From: a virus
Reading direction: 5' to 3' (one strand)
Virus record (IMG/VR): IMGVR_UViG_3300047462_000707
Coordinates: 1 to 44,516 of that record
DNA: 44,516 bases
Position 1 is the first letter of the stretch, and every line of letters starts with the position of its first letter. Positions 8,097-14,931 of the stretch are shown one piece after another. The notes beneath the pieces are model-generated. The model saw only the letters and a program-made list of their open reading frames with translations, had not been told where the DNA came from and made no database searches. A program made the translations under genes and the position numbers.

Positions 8097-9239
8097 CTAC
8101 AGTGTGATCGTGCCAGGCATGATCTTCTGCAGTCCGGTCACGATAACGTCGGCAGAAGGCAAGGTTGGCAGGTAGTTGTAGACGCCTGGCAGCGCCATGA
8201 CCAGTGCGGTGATTTCGGCCATCAGCGCCGGCTGCTGGATCGGGCGGCTTTGCAGATACGCAAAAATGGCAGAATTTGCCAGGGTATTCAAGCCCGGCAC
8301 GGTGGCGCCATTGACGACCTGGTCAACCAGCGAGATGCCCGGCAAGGGGACGATCGTGCCGGCCACATTCACCGGGACTTCGACGGCAGTGTTGACTACC
8401 ACCTTGACGCCCGCGCCCTTATAGCCGGGCACTGCTGCACCGTTTGCATCGTAGTAGCCGAACAGGATGGCCTCGGCGGAAGACACGAGCGCTGCGGAAG
8501 TATTGCCGACACCATTGTGGATGATGCAGTTGACCAGGGAAACCGGTTGGGTATCGTCGTCCAAATAGGGTTCGATGACGTTGGCGTAGACGGCCTTTTC
8601 GATCACGTTGCCGTTCACGTCCTGCACGCTCGCCAGGCTAAGGCCGTAGTAGAGCGCGGCGACGATGCCGCGTGGCAGCGAGGCGATATAGGCGGCGAAA
8701 CGAACCTGCTGCTCGGCTGCGGTCTCCTGATCCTGGCCATTGATGAAGGCGGCCGGGTTCGATGCGCTGACAAACCCATTAGGCGATGGCGTCATCGTAA
8801 ACCAAACGTTCTGCACCAGGTTTGATGCCGCCCCTACGGCAGTTGCAGCTACGGGCACGTTCGCACTCGTAGTGCCTGCGGGAATCGTGGTCGTGCCCGT
8901 GGCAGTGTAGACGTTCGCGGTTACCGGCGAAGTAAATGCTGTGCCGGCATTGATCACCGTAGCTGCCGTTGACGCGGTGATGACGACACTGATGGAGCCG
9001 GTAGCGGCATATGCCGAGAGTGGCGGAAAATTGAACGCCTGGTAGATCGATACCGGTATCGCTTCTTTCAAGCCGTTGAACATTTGCTGGTACAGCTCGT
9101 CGATCTCAATAGCCGGTGCCTCGATCAAGGTACGATTGACCGCGCCGACATTGAAGTCGGTCAAGACGAGTTGCGTCGCCTTCATGCGGTTGATCATGGA
9201 GGCGACGATCGAGACGAAATTTTTGAGCTGAAACGCCAA
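8097..9239 (-). CDS. Baseplate J-like wedge protein
   Basis: A 380-residue protein with the baseplate J organisation: N-terminal helical part (DELYQQMFNGLKEAIPVSIYQAFNFP, about 47-72), then a repeated beta segment (GTAFTSP, YTATGTTTIPAGTTSANVPVAA, about 105-140) and a C-terminal mixed domain with the NGQDQETAAEQQVRFAAYI stretch near residue 165. It forms the wedge around the hub and triggers contraction. The start is TTG at 9239, a few bases after the stop of the LysM-gp25 gene, with no Shine-Dalgarno, so translational coupling is likely. Confidence 0.88.
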   Translation of the reverse strand: MAFQLKNFVSIVASMINRMKATQLVLTDFNVGAVNRTLIEAPAIEIDELYQQMFNGLKEAIPVSIYQAFNFPPLSAYAATGSISVVITASTAATVINAGTAFTSPVTANVYTATGTTTIPAGTTSANVPVAATAVGAASNLVQNVWFTMTPSPNGFVSASNPAAFINGQDQETAAEQQVRFAAYIASLPRGIVAALYYGLSLASVQDVNGNVIEKAVYANVIEPYLDDDTQPVSLVNCIIHNGVGNTSAALVSSAEAILFGYYDANGAAVPGYKGAGVKVVVNTAVEVPVNVAGTIVPLPGISLVDQVVNGATVPGLNTLANSAIFAYLQSRPIQQPALMAEITALVMALPGVYNYLPTLPSADVIVTGLQKIMPGTITL

Positions 9240-9248
9240 GTTCGACCG

Positions 9249-9863
9249 TCAGAATGTAACGCTGGTCGATGTCGGTGCGCCCTGCACCGTGACAGCCTGC
9301 ACGACAACCTGCAGACCGTCGCCAACGGGAATTCCCGTGGCGCCGGACACATCGCTTATTCTTGGGTCGGCTGCTATTGGATCCTTGGCGTATTCGGCGG
9401 CCAGCAAGGCGGCGGTCGGGCCGTTTTTTGTGCCGATCAGCATGCGGATCAAGGTGCCGTAATCCTGGTGGAACAGCAATTCGCCCTGGTCGGTTTGGAG
9501 CAGGTTCTGTAAAGCCTGGTTCAGGTTGTCGACGCCGTCGACCAGGGCGAGGTCGCCATTCACCACTGTGAGCACGCCGCCTGTCAGCAGAATGTCACGG
9601 CCAAAGACAGCCGCTGGATCGCTGGTGGAGGCGCCGGGCGCGGAAGCCGGGATGGTGATATAGGAACCGTTGAGAAACACACCGGCGGTGGCCGCGCTTG
9701 GATCGTCCGTCAAATATGGCGGCACCATCTGGTTCAAGACGATGATTTCCGTCCAGAGGCTGGCGTCGCCAAGGTAGCGCGCCGCGACTTTCTGTAGTGT
9801 GTCGCCGTGCTCGGTCTGCACGAAGCGATAACCGGCCAGCGGCCGATCGAAAGGCGTCGTCAT
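9249..9863 (-). CDS. Baseplate protein with LysM domain fused to gp25-like wedge domain
   Basis: A 204-residue protein. Residues about 10-60 resemble a LysM module (RFVQTEHGDTLQKVAARYLGDASLWTEIIVLNQM). Residues about 85-200 carry a gp25/gpW-type wedge domain (GDLALVDGVDNLNQALQNLLQTDQGELLFHQDYG, with the conserved GELLF..DYG at about 130-141). In most contractile tails these are separate proteins, so here the peptidoglycan-binding-type adaptor and wedge are joined. It overlaps the preceding gene by four bases and is followed closely by the J-like gene. Confidence 0.82.
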   Translation of the reverse strand: MTTPFDRPLAGYRFVQTEHGDTLQKVAARYLGDASLWTEIIVLNQMVPPYLTDDPSAATAGVFLNGSYITIPASAPGASTSDPAAVFGRDILLTGGVLTVVNGDLALVDGVDNLNQALQNLLQTDQGELLFHQDYGTLIRMLIGTKNGPTAALLAAEYAKDPIAADPRISDVSGATGIPVGDGLQVVVQAVTVQGAPTSTSVTF

Positions 9864-11065
9864 TTGATGGCAATGCCTGCGGCAACGCTGCCAGCCAGGA
9901 GGCCGAGCGCAGCCGAGTTGATTGGTGCCAATACCGGATCGGCACTGTTGATTTGTACCAGGGCTTGTTGCGCCTGCGGCGAAACGGAGACCGTCGGAAC
10001 CGGCGAGCTCAGAGTGGCGATTGCCGGTGCGGTTGCCGGCGTGACGAGCGGTGCCGGCGCGTTCTGCGGCGCGCCCATGACGGCATAGAACGGATTGGTA
10101 TCGGCGTAGGGGCTCTCCGGACTGCCACCCGCCGTTGAGCTACAGTTCGAGGCGCCGTACAGCGGGGTATAGTCCGGGTAGATGGTTTGCTGGTTGACCG
10201 CGTTGTTGAGCAGGCAAAGGATGTTCGAATATTCCGACGAGACCATCATTGCGGCTGCGATCTGGTCGGTGGAATTGCCTGGCGCCGCAGCGATCGTCGC
10301 GAACATCGCATTGCCGGCCTGTGCCATCGATTTCGCGGTATTGAGCAGCGTCAGGGGGATGGATTGTGCGCTGCTGATCAGGTTCGATACGGAGCTGAAT
10401 ATGGCTTTCGTGGAATTCATGAAGGCCACGACCGGCCCGACGATCGAGGATTTCACGAAATTCACTGCGCTGGCGACGGCGCTGACGATGTTCGCAATCG
10501 ACTTGAGCATGCTGGTCAAACCGGACAGCGCCGATCCGATACCGGAATAGGAAGACGACGGATTGAATATCTTGCCGCGATAGGCAATCATCGAGATATT
10601 GAACTGCATCAGCAGCGGCCTGCTCCTGGAGCGGCGTAGCGTGAAGCTCATCGGTATCACGAGATCGATCGTAGAGTCGAGTGCATCGGCAAAAGCCACG
10701 CTGACCTTGCCGGGATCAAGCCCGGCCTTTACCGCTGCATTGCGGCGGCTATGCCATTCGGTAAAGACCTGGTTCTTGAGCTGCGCAAACTGGTCCATGC
10801 CGTCGCTGTTGCCAAACTGCGCGCCGCGCCAACCAGTATGACCACTGATGTTGATGTTCGCCAAACCGGGACCGAAATCGTCGGCCCAGCCACCGCCGAG
10901 CGTCTGCTGCACGGTTGCGCGCGTGACGTCGGTTCGCGTCAGCTCCTCGGGGCGGATCACCATGTCCAGGGTACGGCCGAGTGCCGGGGAGACGGTCAGG
11001 TCGGTCAGAACGAAACTGATCGGACGGTCGCCGGCTTTCTGGCTGGTTGGAGGCAGGACGGACAT
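9860..11065 (-). CDS. Baseplate hub adaptor-like tail protein
   Basis: A 401-residue protein directly before the LysM-gp25 gene (four-base overlap). The N half (to about 170) is conserved-looking: PEELTRTDVTRATVQQTLGG, INISGHTGWRG, FTEWHSRR, LVIPMSFTLRRS and LMQFNISMIAY, similar in style to the N-terminal part of XkdP-type LysM tail proteins that bridge hub and tube. The C half is Ala/Ser/Pro-rich and probably extended. The start MSVLPPTSQ has no Shine-Dalgarno, and a GTCGTGAC copy ends 14 bases upstream. The family link is inferred. Confidence 0.6.
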   Translation of the reverse strand: MSVLPPTSQKAGDRPISFVLTDLTVSPALGRTLDMVIRPEELTRTDVTRATVQQTLGGGWADDFGPGLANINISGHTGWRGAQFGNSDGMDQFAQLKNQVFTEWHSRRNAAVKAGLDPGKVSVAFADALDSTIDLVIPMSFTLRRSRSRPLLMQFNISMIAYRGKIFNPSSSYSGIGSALSGLTSMLKSIANIVSAVASAVNFVKSSIVGPVVAFMNSTKAIFSSVSNLISSAQSIPLTLLNTAKSMAQAGNAMFATIAAAPGNSTDQIAAAMMVSSEYSNILCLLNNAVNQQTIYPDYTPLYGASNCSSTAGGSPESPYADTNPFYAVMGAPQNAPAPLVTPATAPAIATLSSPVPTVSVSPQAQQALVQINSADPVLAPINSAALGLLAGSVAAGIAIK

Positions 11066-11079
11066 GACGCGATTGTTAG

Positions 11080-11087
11080 GTCACGAC
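11080..11087 (-). promoter_or_regulatory. GTCGTGAC element before the hub adaptor gene
   Basis: Exact copy ending 14 bases before the ATG at 11065, same orientation as the gene. The bases between motif and start lack any Shine-Dalgarno. It would start the baseplate/fibre transcription unit downstream of the accessory island. Confidence 0.5.
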
Positions 11088-11180
11088 CTTCGGCAGCAAT
11101 AATGGGCACAAAGTGCTACTTCAAAATATGCCTGCCAAGTGCGCATAGCGACAATGTGCCACTTGCCGCGCAGTCGCAAC

Positions 11181-11217
11181 TGCATATTCGCATCAACATT
11201 GCCGCCCTTACGCGTTT
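11181..11217 (+). repeat. Left inverted repeat arm of the accessory island
   Basis: Contains TGCATATTCGCATCAAC, then 13 unrelated bases, then CGCGTTT. The same 17-mer, 13-base gap and 7-mer occur in opposite orientation at 11915-11951. Both arms face inward and enclose the gene at 11389-11736, as terminal inverted repeats of a 771-base unit would. Confidence 0.55.
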
Positions 11218-11344
11218 ACTTGAAATGCAAGCAATTTGAATGCCGCTCGTCGGCAACCCCTCAAACCGGTCGTCGGCAGCGGGCTGTTGGCGGGAACAAA
11301 CATTTGACAATCGACCGGCCGGTCTTCGAAGTGCAGACGGACTC

Positions 11345-11354
11345 TTCACGACCC
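11345..11354 (-). promoter_or_regulatory. Variant GGGTCGTGAA element in the island
   Basis: Differs from the main word by A in the last position, like the plus-strand copy at 39888. It lies between the stop of the 11736 gene and the island's left repeat. No start codon follows within a short distance, so it may be non-functional. Confidence 0.3.
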
Positions 11355-11388
11355 GTTGTGGACGCCGCCCATTCGTAAAACCGGCCAC

Positions 11389-11736
11389 TCATGAGACCAC
11401 CGAACTTCGTAGCTTCAAAAGCTTGCGTTTCCATTGAATCAAATGCCGCTGAGTGTGTGCTTCACCGAAAGCTACCGACCACTTACCATGACAAACCTTT
11501 ACAAGAGCAAACCCTTCCTCAGTAAGCTGAGATTCGCGAAATTCAAATTCCATCCAATCGCTGACATCCAGTCCAAGACCTACGTCTCGCAACAAGCCGT
11601 TCTCACGCATGAACTCGAGGAGCACAGAATATCGTTCACGAAAATGATCAAGCGCCCTTTGTCTGTAAATTGTGGCTTCGGCATCCACGTGCCAACGGCA
11701 TGCATCGATAAGAAGATTTTCCACCGTGAAAGTCAA
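11389..11736 (-). CDS. Hypothetical accessory protein in the island
   Basis: A 115-residue soluble protein with Trp- and Glu-rich helices (RWHVDAEATIYRQRALDHFRERYSVLLEFM, then VSDWMEFEFRESQLTEEGFALVKVCHGKW). Composition is markedly more AT-rich than the phage genes around it. Translation probably starts at TTG 11736, two bases after the stop of a preceding membrane-protein fragment, which suggests coupling to that gene. The family is not recognised. It lies between baseplate spike and adaptor genes and is enclosed by inverted repeats, so it looks like acquired cargo. Confidence 0.6.
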   Translation of the reverse strand: MTFTVENLLIDACRWHVDAEATIYRQRALDHFRERYSVLLEFMRENGLLRDVGLGLDVSDWMEFEFRESQLTEEGFALVKVCHGKWSVAFGEAHTQRHLIQWKRKLLKLRSSVVS

Positions 11737-11738
11737 CT

Positions 11739-11837
11739 TTAAAAATAAGGATGATATTTTTCAGCGAATGCCAGTGCAGGAAGTAAATACACAATCAGAT
11801 TGACAACGGCACCGATGGCCGCTAATGGCCGAAGGCG
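11739..11837 (-). pseudogene. C-terminal fragment of a membrane protein
   Basis: A 32-codon open stretch without a start codon reads as a membrane segment with a natural-looking end (AIGAVVNLIVYLLPALAFAE, then KYHPYF and stop). It is in another frame from the small membrane protein ending at 11987. The roughly 150 bases between the two hold the right inverted repeat. One reading is that a single membrane-protein gene was split by an insertion. The fragment ends two bases before the TTG start of the next gene. Confidence 0.35.
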
Positions 11838-11914
11838 TCATTGATATGCGAATAGTTTGCAAGCTGCAAGCGCGCGAACCCGGCGGGTTTGAAATGCGCG
11901 GGTTAACAATATTG

Positions 11915-11951
11915 AAACGCGATAGCGTGAAAAGGTTGATGCGAATATGCA
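11915..11951 (-). repeat. Right inverted repeat arm of the accessory island
   Basis: On the minus strand it reads TGCATATTCGCATCAAC, 13 other bases, then CGCGTTT, matching the left arm at 11181-11217. A looser third copy (TATTCGCATATCAATG on the minus strand) lies at 11839-11855. Confidence 0.55.
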
Positions 11952-11986
11952 TAACCTGGGCTGTCGCCCCCATGGGCTGGAAACTT

Positions 11987-12241
11987 TTACTTGTGTGAGG
12001 GTACGGAAGAATTTGACAGTGGCGCGACAACAATCGAAGGCGCTACCCACATTAAGATAAGCCAAGCTGTGAATGAAATAATACGCGCCAGCGACAAAAA
12101 ACAAAGAAAGTAAACGAGCCATTGATAAATGCCGTAACCTCCGATTGCTAGCCCAGCTGCAGAAAGCAATTTTGTCACGATCAACGCGGATATCACGCAG
12201 CATGGACCGGCGAACCACCATTTACGTTCGATTTGCGACAT
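11987..12241 (-). CDS. Small membrane protein, possibly truncated
   Basis: An 84-residue protein starting MSQIERKWW at 12241 with a good ribosome binding site (GAGG, 6 bases). It has two or three hydrophobic segments (about 9-30, 36-52, 55-75) and an abrupt polar end (PLSNSSVPSHK) that may be read-through into inserted sequence. It is AT-rich compared with phage genes. No family is recognised. It could be a small exclusion or inner-membrane protein. See the fragment at 11739-11837, which may be its lost C terminus. Confidence 0.5.
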   Translation of the reverse strand: MSQIERKWWFAGPCCVISALIVTKLLSAAGLAIGGYGIYQWLVYFLCFLSLARIISFTAWLILMWVAPSIVVAPLSNSSVPSHK

Positions 12242-12332
12242 AGTTCGCCTCAATCAATGATTTTAAGGAAGCAACGAGCTAAATTTTGAGCCTAGCCCGA
12301 CGCATTAGGTTACAAATATACCACTAAATAAA

Positions 12333-12368
12333 GCGGTTTCCGCGATCATTCCTGTGGTCGCAAACCGC
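12333..12368. terminator. Bulged hairpin, possible terminator
   Basis: GCGGTTTCCGCGA pairs with TCGCAAACCGC, leaving a CC bulge and a loop of about 12 bases. A short run of T follows on the plus strand after a further TGGTATGG. On the minus strand it lies between the spike gene and the island genes. Terminator function is uncertain. Confidence 0.3.
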
Positions 12369-12430
12369 CGAATGGTATGGTTTTTGCTAGGCCGCAATGG
12401 CGTGACCTCTGATAATTTTCATTTATTCGT

Positions 12431-12539
12431 CTTAAGGAAGTGCTGATTTAATCGCTTTTTCGAGACGAGACCGCACGTAAGTCATTGATCTGCAAAGCAC
12501 TCGATTTCGGGAAATTGAATAAATCAGCGGTTCCTTAAG
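12431..12539. mobile_element. 109-base MITE-like element with terminal inverted repeats
   Basis: Both ends begin CTTAAGGAA read inward. The left end continues GTGCTGATTTAATC and the right end CCGCTGATTTATTC, so 20 of 23 bases match. The inside has no coding capacity. Size and ends fit a non-autonomous insertion element whose parent insertion sequence is not in the window. A simple large hairpin is the alternative. Confidence 0.45.
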
Positions 12540-12559
12540 CCGAGCCGGACCGCCTCGCG

Positions 12560-13429
12560 CTATATCGGCCACCCGGTATCACCTTGCCCATTCTGAACGT
12601 TGCCGTGCTGATGCTTGACACCCGACTTGCCGCCGAACGACACATCCGATGTGCCAACCAGGTTCGGTGCAGTAATAGTACTGGAGCCGGCGATAGTCCC
12701 GTTGACCGTGGTGGCGCCGTTGATGGCGGTCGTACCGTTCAGCGTGATTTGCGGCGCCGTGATGCTTAGAGCACCAGCCGAATTGATCGTCGTCGTCCCC
12801 GACACAGTAGCCGCCAAACTACCACCTACCGAGGCATTTAGGTTGCCCGCGCTTTGCAGGATGACATTGCCGCTCGGATCGATATCGACCGTAGCGACGA
12901 CATCGCCCGCGTTGGCAACGACTAGGCGGGCATGCACGGCGGATTCGATGTTTTGATCGATCATCCATTTCTTGTCGTAGTCCTGCCTAGTCAAGTCTTC
13001 ATGTGCTGGTGACGCGCCAATACGAAAATAAGTACCGCTAGGGTGGTACGTCTCCATGTCGCCGGCGGCGTTGATAGTCGAATAGACGTCCGAAGCATGC
13101 CTGTTGACCCTGAAATTCTTGCGTTGGAATGTCATTTCAGATACCTGCGGCAGCAGGAAGCCAATGCAAACGGGAATCCCCCGGTAAGACGCCAGCACGG
13201 CACGCAGAGTACGCTCGACCGGCAAAGTGATATTCCAGCGAGTATCGTCCGCCGCTGCGCCGACATCGGGCAGATCGAGCAGCCCAGTGTCCGACGAGCC
13301 GGCAGGCACCATGACCTGGATATTGCTCAGGCGACTGCCATCTTCCGGCAGCAGCACGTCAATCGACTGTCCCTCCGGATAAGTCGCTACAACGACGCCA
13401 ATCGTGATACTGTCGGCAAGCGCAAACAT
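12560..13429 (-). CDS. Baseplate spike (gpV-like)
   Basis: A 289-residue protein with an N-terminal OB-fold-like part (residues 5-105, IGVVVATYPEGQSIDVLLPEDG), a linker, then a repetitive Ser/Thr/Asn/Gly stretch (about 190-265) typical of a trimeric beta-helix. The end has KHQHGNVQNG, an H-x-H site as used to bind iron at the tip of P2-like spikes. It punctures the outer membrane on contraction. It overlaps the hub gene stop by one base. The spike assignment is strong from the C-terminal pattern plus position. Confidence 0.82.
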   Translation of the reverse strand: MFALADSITIGVVVATYPEGQSIDVLLPEDGSRLSNIQVMVPAGSSDTGLLDLPDVGAAADDTRWNITLPVERTLRAVLASYRGIPVCIGFLLPQVSEMTFQRKNFRVNRHASDVYSTINAAGDMETYHPSGTYFRIGASPAHEDLTRQDYDKKWMIDQNIESAVHARLVVANAGDVVATVDIDPSGNVILQSAGNLNASVGGSLAATVSGTTTINSAGALSITAPQITLNGTTAINGATTVNGTIAGSSTITAPNLVGTSDVSFGGKSGVKHQHGNVQNGQGDTGWPI

Positions 13430-14931
13430 CAGGTATCGACCATTTCAGCCAGGTAGGGAGAATCACTGCCGGCATTGCGTTGAATCCGATCGGCGAAGTT
13501 CGAGCCGCGCTCGAATTGCACGGACGTGAAATATGAGCCATACGGCTGGCAATCATGTTCGACCGCAACGGCGTAGTAGCGCGAGCGCATATCGCCGGCA
13601 TCGTAGGCAACATAGGTGCCGGCACGGATCCTCTCGTTACCCTTCAAGCGCATCACGCCTTTTTCAAAAATAACGTTGTCCTTGTTTTGCGCATACAGAT
13701 CTAAGCGCCGCTGGGTCATCCAGGAAATGGCATCGCCTTGGTTGTTTTCACGCGCGGGGCCGTCCGGCGTACCATTGCCGTTGTCCGTCTCCAGCATGCC
13801 GCCCTGACTGGTTTGCTCCCACATCTTGCGCGCGCCGTAGAGTGTGGGATCGACGTTGGCATAATCGGTGACATAGGGCGATTGGCCGGTACTGGATGCC
13901 TGGAACGCGAGCGCGCGTACCGTATCCGTGTAATTCAGGTTGAAGCGCGGAGCATCGACCCAGAAGTAATTCGCCACGTCTTCGTCGCTGCGCTCCGGCT
14001 CGATGTTGACCACATCTTCCCTGCCAATCACGGTTTGCACCGGAAACTTCCCATACGGATAGGCAAAGATGGGCGCGCCGTTGATATCGTAAAACGGATT
14101 CGGCCTGTACACCGCGTAGGGCGCATCCTCGCGGTCTTCGATGAAAAATTCGTTCCAAGGTCCAATATCGCCGTTCGATTGCAGCAGGTTGTAGATCGTC
14201 CCTCCCCGCCACCCACCGGTGCCAAACGGCGAAACCTGCCCGGCGTCCACCACGATGTCCGTGCTGATCGGCAAGAGCGGCGACGGGCTGGGCGCGCCGC
14301 TCGGGTATTTCCGCATATTGGCAATGTAGGGATTGACGACTTTGTCGAACACCTGCTGAAAGAACGTACTGGCATTCTGGATGTTGCTACCCAGGCCGAA
14401 GGTCGAGAAAAAAGGGAAGCTGGTCATGTAATTCGCATCCTGCGGTGCGCCGGGCATGTAGAACACCTGCAGGATCTGCAAAATCTTGCCGTAGTCCTGG
14501 CCGCTCACGACGACGCTGCGCTGCGGCTGGCCGTTTGCTCCCATGGTTTCCTGCTTCCTCACTTTGGACACGAAGCCGCGCATCATCATGGGTGGATTGG
14601 CCGCGCCGTTCTTGGCGCTCTTGTAGGCATTGCCCGTCATGCGGATTTCGATGGTATCCATCGGCTCGATCAGGCCGTACAGGGAGTCGCCATAGCTGTT
14701 CTTGCCGATGTAGAACAACTCGTCCGTCAGCGACACCGAAAACGAGCCAGCCGGCTCACGCACCGACTTTCTCACCCGCACGCCATTGTGCTCGCCCATG
14801 TAGGGCGTGAGGTCGATCGGCTGCGACGCACTCGGGCGATTGCCAACCGGCGTGACGCCGTTCAAGCTGGTACGAACCACGTTCTTGATGAGCGTGACCC
14901 GCAAGGCCGGTTTGCGGTTGTCGAATTTCAT
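13429..14931 (-). CDS. Baseplate hub protein (gpD/gp27-like)
   Basis: A 500-residue protein located between tape measure and spike, the usual hub position. The N third resembles hub beta-barrels: VRVRKSVREPAGSFSVSLTDE (about 51-71), DTIEIRMTG, RGFVSKVRKQ, VVSGQDYGKILQI (about 145-157). The C part is a second barrel (KGNERIRAGTYVAYDAG...YYAVAVEHDCQPYGSYFTSVQFERG). It links tube to spike. Its start overlaps the tape-measure stop by four bases. The long central insert (160-400) is larger than in small hubs. Confidence 0.75.
   Translation of the reverse strand: MKFDNRKPALRVTLIKNVVRTSLNGVTPVGNRPSASQPIDLTPYMGEHNGVRVRKSVREPAGSFSVSLTDELFYIGKNSYGDSLYGLIEPMDTIEIRMTGNAYKSAKNGAANPPMMMRGFVSKVRKQETMGANGQPQRSVVVSGQDYGKILQILQVFYMPGAPQDANYMTSFPFFSTFGLGSNIQNASTFFQQVFDKVVNPYIANMRKYPSGAPSPSPLLPISTDIVVDAGQVSPFGTGGWRGGTIYNLLQSNGDIGPWNEFFIEDREDAPYAVYRPNPFYDINGAPIFAYPYGKFPVQTVIGREDVVNIEPERSDEDVANYFWVDAPRFNLNYTDTVRALAFQASSTGQSPYVTDYANVDPTLYGARKMWEQTSQGGMLETDNGNGTPDGPARENNQGDAISWMTQRRLDLYAQNKDNVIFEKGVMRLKGNERIRAGTYVAYDAGDMRSRYYAVAVEHDCQPYGSYFTSVQFERGSNFADRIQRNAGSDSPYLAEMVDT

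Larger units (their letters stand above)
11066..11388. other. Intergenic segment, left part of the accessory island
   Basis: No convincing gene is seen; short open frames on both strands lack start signals. It holds the GTCGTGAC copy (11080), a variant GGGTCGTGAA on the minus strand (11345-11354), a CAAGTG...CACTTG stem with a 20-base loop around 11130-11165, one arm of the 17-base inverted repeat (11181-11197) and a perfect 12-base palindrome GACCGGCCGGTC (11313-11324) that could be an operator. Confidence 0.5.
12242..12559. other. AT-rich gene-free segment with hairpin and inverted-repeat element
   Basis: No gene is seen. The right-hand side of the island holds a possible -10 (TAAAAT at 12260-12265, minus) for the small membrane protein, a bulged hairpin at 12333-12368, and a 109-base unit with 23-base imperfect inverted ends at 12431-12539 that stops 20 bases before the spike gene's end. 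Confidence 0.5.

Noticed and set aside
11116-11388. A 90-codon minus-strand frame and an overlapping 79-codon plus-strand frame in the island
   Set aside because: No ribosome binding sites, Arg/Ser-rich shadow composition; the only interest is the shared repeat they contain.
14515-14522. Near copy of the element (CTCACGAC on the plus strand)
   Set aside because: Inside the hub coding region with one mismatch; chance is sufficient.
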